Notes under the pieces: generated by a model | The model's input: the letters and a program-made list of their open reading frames with translations, nothing else | Database searches by the model: none | What the model was told of the DNA's origin: nothing | Made by a program: the position numbers and the translations under genes | DNA from: Streptomyces sp. NBC_01268 | GTDB lineage: Bacteria; Actinomycetota; Actinomycetes; Streptomycetales; Streptomycetaceae | Assembly (NCBI RefSeq): GCF_036240795.1 | Contig: NZ_CP108454.1 | Coordinates: forward strand, 4,588,001-4,652,000 | Direction: 5' to 3' | Length of the DNA stretch: 64,000 nt | Part shown: positions 59,146 through 64,000 of the stretch, in pieces | Numbering within the stretch: the stretch's first letter is position 1 | Layout: each line of letters opens with the position of its first letter

Positions 59146-60143
59146 GCGGGCACCGCCTTGCGCCGGACCAGGGTCACCAGGAACGGCACGCCGATCAGGG
59201 CCGTCATCACGCCCGCCGGGACCTCGCCCGGCGGGAAGAGGATCCGGCCCAGGACGTCGGAGACGAGCAGCATGACCGGTCCGATGAGCGCCGCCATCGG
59301 CAGCACCCAGCGGTGGTCGCTGCCGACGACGGCGCGGGCGATGTGCGGGACGGCGAGGCCGACGAAGGCGATCGGGCCCGCGGCGGCGACGGCGGCGCCG
59401 GTCAGCACGGTCGCGCCGAGGCCGCCGACGATCCGCACGGTCGCGACCCGCTGCCCGAGCCCCTTGGCGACGTCCTCGCCGAGCGCGAGGGCGTCCAGGC
59501 CGCGGGCGACGGAGACCACGAGGACGGTGCCGAGCAGCAGGAAGGGCCAGAGCTGGGCGACGATCTCGGCGTCCCGGCCGTCGAGCGAGCCGATCTGCCA
59601 GAACCGGAACTCGTCGAGGGCGGACGCCTTCGTGGTGAGGACGCCGGTCGTCACGGAGAGCAGCAGCGCGTTGATCGCGGCGCCGCCGAGCGCCAGCTTC
59701 ACCGGGGTCGCGCCGCCGCGCCCCCGGGAGGCGACGGCGTACACGGCGACGGAGGCGAGCGCGGCGCCGGCGAAGGCGAACCACACGTATCCGGTGAGCG
59801 AGTGCACTCCGGCGAACGCGATGGCGAGGACGACGCCGACGGAGGCGCCCTGGCTGATGCCGAGGATGCCGGGGTCGGCGATCGGGTTGCGGGTGATGCC
59901 CTGGAGGGCGGTCCCGGCGAGGGCGAGCGCGGCGCCGACCATGAGGCCGATCAGGGTGCGGGGCACCCGCAGCTGCCGTACGACCTCGGCGTCGGGGCTC
60001 GTGGCGCCGTGCAGCAGCGCGTCGACGACGGTGGACGGGGGGATGGCGCGGGCGCCGACCGCGAGGCTCAGCAGGATCGCGAGCAGCAGGGCGGCGACGG
60101 CCGCGCTGGTCGCGACGGCGCGCCGGGTACGTGGGGCGGTCAT
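59142..60143 (-). CDS. FecCD-family siderophore permease 1
   Basis: A 333-residue permease of the same family: VPRTLIGLMVGAALALAGTALQGITRNPIADPGILGISQGAS, then LALGEDVAKGLGQRV and GPIAFVGLAVPHIAR. The ATG at 60143 is preferred to a GTG two codons earlier. First gene of the operon; the iron box lies 24 bases upstream. Iron limitation should turn on the operon through loss of the DmdR repressor. Confidence 0.93.
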   Translation of the reverse strand: MTAPRTRRAVATSAAVAALLLAILLSLAVGARAIPPSTVVDALLHGATSPDAEVVRQLRVPRTLIGLMVGAALALAGTALQGITRNPIADPGILGISQGASVGVVLAIAFAGVHSLTGYVWFAFAGAALASVAVYAVASRGRGGATPVKLALGGAAINALLLSVTTGVLTTKASALDEFRFWQIGSLDGRDAEIVAQLWPFLLLGTVLVVSVARGLDALALGEDVAKGLGQRVATVRIVGGLGATVLTGAAVAAAGPIAFVGLAVPHIARAVVGSDHRWVLPMAALIGPVMLLVSDVLGRILFPPGEVPAGVMTALIGVPFLVTLVRRKAVPA

Positions 60144-60166
60144 GTACACCCATCAGAGGGACGAGG

Positions 60167-60185
60167 TTCGGTAAGGCTTGGCTAA
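60167..60185. promoter_or_regulatory. Iron box (DmdR/IdeR type)
   Basis: TTCGGTAAGGCTTGGCTAA matches the 19-base consensus TTAGGTTAGGCTAACCTAA at 14 positions. It is centred about 33 bases before the permease ATG and also lies 45 bases before the divergent HAD gene. Confidence 0.75.
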
Positions 60186-60230
60186 GTCTAGACAGCGGGC
60201 CTATTCGAACACCCGGGCACAATGACCCTT

Positions 60231-60866
60231 ATGACGACGACGCACGCGCAGAGCCCGCTGAGCCCCCTGACGGTGGGCTTCGACCTCGATCTGACCCTGC
60301 TCGACACCCGCCCCGGCATCAGGGCCGCGTTCGAGGCCTTCTCGGCCGCCACCGGCGTCCCGATCGACGCCGACCTGGTCGTCAGCCGGCTCGGGCCGCC
60401 GCTGGAGCACGAGCTCGCGCACTGGTTCCCGCAGGAGCGCGTGCCGGAGATGGCGACCCTCTACCGGGAGTTCTACGGCGTCCACGCGATCGAGCCGACG
60501 GTGCCGATGCCGGGTGCGATGGATGCGATTCAAGCCGTTCGCGAGGCCGGCGGCCGGACCATCGTCGTGACCGCCAAGAACGAGCCGCAGGCCAAGCGGC
60601 ACTTCGCCCACCTCGGCATCGAGCCCGACGCCGTCGTCGGCGGGCTCTTCGCCGAGGGCAAGGCGGAGGCGCTGCGCGCCCACGGCGCGGGGGTGTACGT
60701 CGGCGACCACGTCGGCGACGTGCGCGGGGCGGCGACCGCCGGCGCGCTCTCGGTCGCCGTGGCGACCGGCCCGTGCGCCCCCGAGGAGCTGAAGGCGGCC
60801 GGCGCGGACGTCGTCCTCACCGACCTGACGGACTTCCGTGCCTGGTGGGAGGGCTACCGCGGCTGA
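60231..60866 (+). CDS. HAD-family phosphatase
   Basis: A 211-residue HAD hydrolase: nucleophile DLDLTLLDT (where the second Asp is D-L-D), motif II VVTAKN, Lys in the EGKAEAL region, and motif III GDHVGDVRGA. The second of two ATGs near the start is chosen. It is likely a phosphoglycolate-type or nucleotide phosphatase; the DLDLT variant replaces the usual DxDGT Gly. It ends 12 bases inside the convergent membrane-protein gene. Confidence 0.88.
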   Translation: MTTTHAQSPLSPLTVGFDLDLTLLDTRPGIRAAFEAFSAATGVPIDADLVVSRLGPPLEHELAHWFPQERVPEMATLYREFYGVHAIEPTVPMPGAMDAIQAVREAGGRTIVVTAKNEPQAKRHFAHLGIEPDAVVGGLFAEGKAEALRAHGAGVYVGDHVGDVRGAATAGALSVAVATGPCAPEELKAAGADVVLTDLTDFRAWWEGYRG

Positions 60867-61141
60867 ACCGTCGCGGCCTGAACCGCACGGGCCCGGCGGC
60901 GCTGGACGGTGATCGAGCGGAGCACTCCGGCGCCGGCGACGAGGAATCCGACGCCCATCAGCATCGAGACGAGGTAGGCGACGGTCGGGAACGGCTCCGT
61001 TCCGAGGAACAGCGGAGCCACCGTGACCAGCGTCGCCACCGCTCCGACGATGAAGACGATCGCGCCGGCGCGGACCAGGCCGTCACCCGGCGCGCTGTCG
61101 TCCGTGGGCGCCGGGGCGGCCGAGGGGGTTTCACTACGCAT
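60854..61141 (-). CDS. Small membrane protein
   Basis: A 95-residue protein with an acidic/proline-rich N-terminus and two membrane segments (about 22-42 and 52-72), ending in a basic tail. Start at the ATG after an upstream in-frame TTG. Its 3' end overlaps the HAD gene by 13 bases on the opposite strand. Function unknown. Confidence 0.7.
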   Translation of the reverse strand: MRSETPSAAPAPTDDSAPGDGLVRAGAIVFIVGAVATLVTVAPLFLGTEPFPTVAYLVSMLMGVGFLVAGAGVLRSITVQRRRARAVQAATVQPR

Positions 61142-61306
61142 TCGGCCAGGGTAGTTCCCAGGCGCGGACAACAGTCCGGCGACGTCTTGTCACCGGGCCC
61201 GATCCCATTAGCCTTGGTGCCGGCGGGTCCGCGATCAGTGACCCGCTGTATCTCTTTCCGAGCCGGAATCCCGGCGCCCCCATCGAGTACGAGGACGAGG
61301 ACGGAC

Positions 61307-61690
61307 GTGCCTACCGGCAAGGTCAAATGGTTCAACAGCGAGAAGGGCTTCGGCTTTCTCTCCCGCGACGACGGCGGCGACGTCTTCGTGCACTCGTCGG
61401 TGCTCCCGGACGGCGTCGACGCCCTGAAGCCGGGCCAGCGCGTCGAGTTCGGCGTGGTCGCCGGGCAGCGCGGTGACCAGGCTCTCTCGGTGACGGTTCT
61501 CGACCCGACCCCGTCCGTCGCCGCGGCGCAGCGCCGTAAGCCCGACGAACTGGCGTCCATCGTCCAGGACCTCACCACGCTCCTGGAGAACATCACGCCG
61601 ATGCTGGAGCGCGGCCGCTACCCCGAGAAGGTGCACGGCGCGAAGATCGCCGGCCTGCTCCGGGCCGTCGCCGACCAGCTGGACGTCTAG
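61307..61690 (+). CDS. Cold-shock-domain protein with C-terminal extension
   Basis: A 127-residue protein. Residues 1-65 are a cold-shock domain: GKVKWFNSEKGFGFL (RNP1 region) and DVFVHSSVL (RNP2). The last 55 residues are helical (PDELASIVQDLTTLLENITPMLERGRY) and not part of the domain; this longer form is typical for actinobacteria. GTG start with GAGGACGAGGAC before it. Binds single-stranded nucleic acid; role at cold shock or in general growth not determined. Confidence 0.93.
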   Translation: MPTGKVKWFNSEKGFGFLSRDDGGDVFVHSSVLPDGVDALKPGQRVEFGVVAGQRGDQALSVTVLDPTPSVAAAQRRKPDELASIVQDLTTLLENITPMLERGRYPEKVHGAKIAGLLRAVADQLDV

Positions 61691-61693
61691 GAG

Positions 61694-62542
61694 CTAGGGG
61701 AAACGCAGCGCGTCCGGGCCGAGGGGAGGCACGAGCCCCTCGGCCGCGGCGCGCGTGAGCAGCCCGCGCACCGCCGCGTAACCGGTCTCGCCGAGGTCCG
61801 CGGTGAACTCGTTGACGTAGAGACCGATGTGCTGATCGGCCACCTTCGGGTCCATCTCCTGCGCGTGCTCCCGTACGTACGGGCGGGAGACGGACGGGTC
61901 GTCCCAGCCCATCCGGACCGATGTCCGCGCCGACTCGGCGAGCAGCCGCAGGGTCTCCTCGCCCAGGGACCGCTTGGCGATGATCGCGCCCAGCGGGATG
62001 GGCAGCCCGGTGGTGTGCTCCCAGTGCTCGCCCATGTCGGCGAGCGCGTGCAGGCCGTAGTTCGCGTACGTGAAGCGGGCCTCGTGGATGACGAGCCCCG
62101 CGTCGACCTTGCCGTCGCGCACGGCGGGCATGATCTCGTGGAACGGCAGCACCACGACCTCGCCGACCCCGCCCGGGACGAGGTCCGCCGCCCACAGCCG
62201 GAACAGCAGGTAGGCCGTCGAACGCTCGCTCGGCACCGCGACCGTCTTCCCGGTCAGGTCCGCGCCCGGCTCCCGCGTCAGCACCAGCGGGCCGCAGCCG
62301 CGCCCCAGGGCCCCGCCGCAGGGCAGCAGGGCGTACTCGTCGAGGACCCACGGCAGCACCGCGTAGGACACCTTCAGGACGTCGTACGGGGCTTCGCCGT
62401 CCGCGGCCCAGCCGTTGGTGAGATCGATGTCGGCGAAGGTCACGTCCAGGCGGGGTGCGCCGGGGACCCGTCCGTGCGCCCAGGCGTCGAAGACGAAGGT
62501 GTCGTTCGGGCAGGGCGAGTAGGCGATCTTCAGCTTGGTCAC
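61694..62542 (-). CDS. mqnD: 1,4-dihydroxy-6-naphthoate synthase
   Basis: A 282-residue enzyme of the futalosine menaquinone pathway, converting cyclic dehypoxanthine futalosine to 1,4-dihydroxy-6-naphthoate. It has the MqnA/MqnD periplasmic-binding-like fold with IAYSPCPNDTFVFDAWAHG, GWAADGEAPYDVLKVSYAVLP, PLVLTREP and GLVIHEARFTY including the catalytic-type His. GTG start overlaps the preceding stop. Together with MqnB it places menaquinone synthesis in this locus; MqnA and MqnC are not in the window. Confidence 0.96.
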   Translation of the reverse strand: MTKLKIAYSPCPNDTFVFDAWAHGRVPGAPRLDVTFADIDLTNGWAADGEAPYDVLKVSYAVLPWVLDEYALLPCGGALGRGCGPLVLTREPGADLTGKTVAVPSERSTAYLLFRLWAADLVPGGVGEVVVLPFHEIMPAVRDGKVDAGLVIHEARFTYANYGLHALADMGEHWEHTTGLPIPLGAIIAKRSLGEETLRLLAESARTSVRMGWDDPSVSRPYVREHAQEMDPKVADQHIGLYVNEFTADLGETGYAAVRGLLTRAAAEGLVPPLGPDALRFP

Positions 62543-63339
62543 GACGGGGACTCCGACTCCACGGGGGCGGGAACGGGGGTGGTGGCGGGAGCGGTCGGGG
62601 GAGCGGCCTCGGCGGCGGTCCCGACCGTGGCCGGGAAGACGCTCCGGTCGAGCAGGCCGAAGGCGTCCCGCAGCGCGGCCAGTGCCTCACCGATGCGCCA
62701 GGCGGCGCGGTCGCGCGGGCCGACGGCGTTGGACACGGCCCGGACCTCGACGACCGGCAGGCCGTGGGCGGCGGCGGCCTCGGCCACCCCGAAGCCCTCC
62801 ATCGCCTCGGCGACGGCCCCGGGATGACGCGCCGCCAGCTCGGCGGCCCGCTCGGCGGTGCCGGTGACGGTGGACACGGTCAGGACGGGGCCGACGGCGC
62901 ACGGCCGCCCGCCGTCCGCGAGCGCGCCGGAGATCCGCGCGACGAGCTCCCCGGCCACCGGGTGCGCCGAACGGCCGAAGCCGAGCTCGTCGACGGGCAG
63001 GTACCCCTCGGGGGTCTGCGCCCCCAGATCGGCGCCGACGACGGCGTCCGCCACCACGACCGCCCCGATCGGGGCGTGCGGGGCGAAACCCCCGGCGATC
63101 CCGGCCGACACGACGAGCGCGTACGGGGCGGGCGCACAGGCCAGGGCCGTCGCCGTCGCGGCCGCCGCGGCCGCGGGACCGACGCCCGCGACGAGCACGT
63201 CGGCCCGCGCGTGGCGGCGCAGCACGAAGCCGCCGGGCAGCGGGGACTCGCCCTCGCCCGGCCCGGCGGACGCGAGACCGCCGGCGACGGAGTCGGCCTC
63301 CGCCGCCACGGCGGTCACGATGAGGATCCGGTGGATCAG
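62539..63339 (-). CDS. mqnB: Futalosine hydrolase, possible CTG start
   Basis: A 259-266-residue nucleosidase of the PNP/MTAN fold that splits futalosine to dehypoxanthine futalosine and hypoxanthine. Seen are VLVAGVGPAAAAAATA, SAGIAGGF, AVVGADLG and VAEAMEGFGVAEAAAAHG with the catalytic Glu-Met-Glu-like block. The only ATG/GTG start (63318) would cut the first strand of the fold. In frame upstream a CTG at 63339 gives LIHRILIVTAVAAE, matching the family N-terminus, and overlaps the preceding TGA as CTGA. A C-terminal Pro/Ala tail of about 25 residues is extra. mqnD follows with a 4-base overlap. Confidence 0.92.
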   Translation of the reverse strand: MIHRILIVTAVAAEADSVAGGLASAGPGEGESPLPGGFVLRRHARADVLVAGVGPAAAAAATATALACAPAPYALVVSAGIAGGFAPHAPIGAVVVADAVVGADLGAQTPEGYLPVDELGFGRSAHPVAGELVARISGALADGGRPCAVGPVLTVSTVTGTAERAAELAARHPGAVAEAMEGFGVAEAAAAHGLPVVEVRAVSNAVGPRDRAAWRIGEALAALRDAFGLLDRSVFPATVGTAAEAAPPTAPATTPVPAPVESESPS

Positions 63340-63815
63340 GACTTCTTCTTCAGCTCGAAGTGCCAGATGCCGGTCACGGACTTGCCGGTGTTCTCGACGA
63401 TCGTGACCTGGGTCTTGTTCGTCGCCTCGCCGGACTGGCTGGAGAAGAAGGCGCTGGCCGGGATGGTCCGGTACGTCTTCTTGTACGGCTCCGGCTCGGC
63501 CTGCTGGCCGCCCAGGAAGATCGTCCAGCCGTTCTCGGCGATCTCCGGGTCGACGCCGAAGCGGATCTTGTCGTCGGACTCGACGGTGATGGACTTCTCG
63601 GCCTTCTTGTTGAGGCAGGCCGGGATCTGCGACTCCTTGATGGGGTCGCCGTCGTTGTAGCAGGCCGCCTCGGAGTTCACCGACTCCGTCCCGACCGTCA
63701 CGGTCGCGAGCGGCGTCGGCTTGTCGCAGGCGGAGAGGACGAGGAGCCCGGCGGAGACGGCCCCGATGGCCACGACGGCCCGGCGGCGCTTGCGGGTGAG
63801 GAACGCAACGGTCAT
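63336..63815 (-). CDS. DUF2771-like lipoprotein
   Basis: A 159-residue lipoprotein: basic TRKRRRAVV, hydrophobic AIGAVSAGLLVLSAC, with lipobox LSAC near residue 28. The mature domain is beta-rich with a cysteine pair (ACYNDGD and PACLNKK) and resembles the DUF2771 proteins that accompany futalosine-pathway genes in streptomycetes. The ATG at 63815 is preferred to an upstream one that lacks signal features. Its stop overlaps the presumed CTG of mqnB. Role unknown. Confidence 0.78.
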   Translation of the reverse strand: MTVAFLTRKRRRAVVAIGAVSAGLLVLSACDKPTPLATVTVGTESVNSEAACYNDGDPIKESQIPACLNKKAEKSITVESDDKIRFGVDPEIAENGWTIFLGGQQAEPEPYKKTYRTIPASAFFSSQSGEATNKTQVTIVENTGKSVTGIWHFELKKKS

Positions 63816-63883
63816 GGGCCGAAGGCTATCGGGCCGCCGCGCCCTCGCCACGCGGGGGTACGGCGTGCCGCCGCCGGAGCGAC

Positions 63884-63903
63884 CCGTTGTGTGCATTCGT
63901 CCC
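63884..63903. repeat. Half of the palindromic element
   Basis: CCGTTGTGTGCATTCGTCCC matches the left arm of the element at 15613-15634 in 17 or so of 20 positions, including the GCATTCGT internal-loop side. No right arm follows. It is between the lipoprotein gene and the next stop. Confidence 0.55.
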
Positions 63904-63913
63904 ACCCCGCGCG

Positions 63914-64000
63914 CTACGCCGCCCGCGCCTTCGCGGCCCCGCCCCGCCCCTTCTGCCGCCGCGCCGCGGCGAGCAGCCCCCGCACGGACAGCGAGGCCCC
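63914..64000 (-). CDS. C-terminal end of a gene continuing beyond the window
   Basis: The last 28 codons of a minus-strand gene ending in TAG at 63914. The visible part is basic and alanine-rich (LLAAARRQKGRGGAAKARAA) and resembles the cytoplasmic tail of a membrane transporter, but no family can be assigned. Confidence 0.5.
   Translation of the reverse strand, partial: GASLSVRGLLAAARRQKGRGGAAKARAA

Noticed and set aside
60131..61690. A 519-codon frame spanning the HAD and cold-shock genes
   Set aside because: Only its last 127 codons are a real protein (the cold-shock-domain protein); the rest is a shadow of the HAD gene and of noncoding sequence.

Overview
The window is actinobacterial and almost certainly from Streptomyces or a close relative. 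Base composition is very GC-rich, codon third positions are mostly G or C, and GTG starts and 4-base stop/start overlaps are common. Typical families are present: XRE/DUF397/RsbW-like trio, futalosine-pathway menaquinone genes, an XPB-type helicase, HelD/HelR, MshA-type glycosyltransferase, an iron box of the DmdR/IdeR type, and CsoR boxes. No rRNA, tRNA, IS element or CRISPR array was seen.

Layout. 1-2123: partial MFS exporter, pirin and a divergent metallo-beta-lactamase-fold hydrolase sharing an operator-bearing promoter region. 2162-8140: a 1324-residue secreted repeat protein, acetyltransferase, membrane protein and RibD/DHFR-like reductase. 8220-10043: XRE/DUF397/small protein/ATPase-type anti-sigma module. 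10073-12669: adhesin-like DUF4097 protein, then a MerR-HEAT regulator and its HEAT partner. 12754-20943: the most striking region, a PIG-L deacetylase facing a run of five forward genes (asparagine-synthetase-like, PrpF/DapF-fold, SDR, methionyl-tRNA-synthetase-like, MshA-like glycosyltransferase). This matches the chemistry of mycothiol assembly (glycosyl transfer, deacetylation, aminoacylation by a tRNA-synthetase relative), but the synthetase is MetRS-like and has lost KMSKS, and the SDR has lost its catalytic Ser/Tyr. 21161-25219: a 64-residue secreted peptide with a perfect terminator, two paralogous TrmB/LuxR-type regulators, a Fur regulator and a methyltransferase; these may control or belong to the cluster.

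26063-32643: BlaI/M56 pair and a copper island (CsoR, CopA, CopZ, exported His-rich protein, CutC) wired by four CsoR-type palindromes, two of them sitting inside recognisable promoters. 32715-36769: lower-GC secreted proteins of unknown role, possibly acquired. 36842-46223: kinase-like protein, HelR-like ATPase, XPB helicase, and a STAND ATPase/TPR protein translationally coupled to an unknown protein. 46311-52268: GntR regulator, a perfect 8-4-8 operator, and an ABC importer operon whose second permease carries a one-base frameshift in a C7 tract. 52326-57209: helicase-associated protein and membrane proteins. 57266-60143: siderophore-type ABC transporter (two FecCD permeases and an ATPase) under an iron box. 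60231-64000: HAD phosphatase, cold-shock-domain protein, MqnD and MqnB of the futalosine menaquinone pathway, a lipoprotein, and the tail of another gene.

Start codons were adjusted from the longest open frame wherever a ribosome-binding site or family alignment favoured an internal start. All family assignments are from reading motifs; no database search was run.
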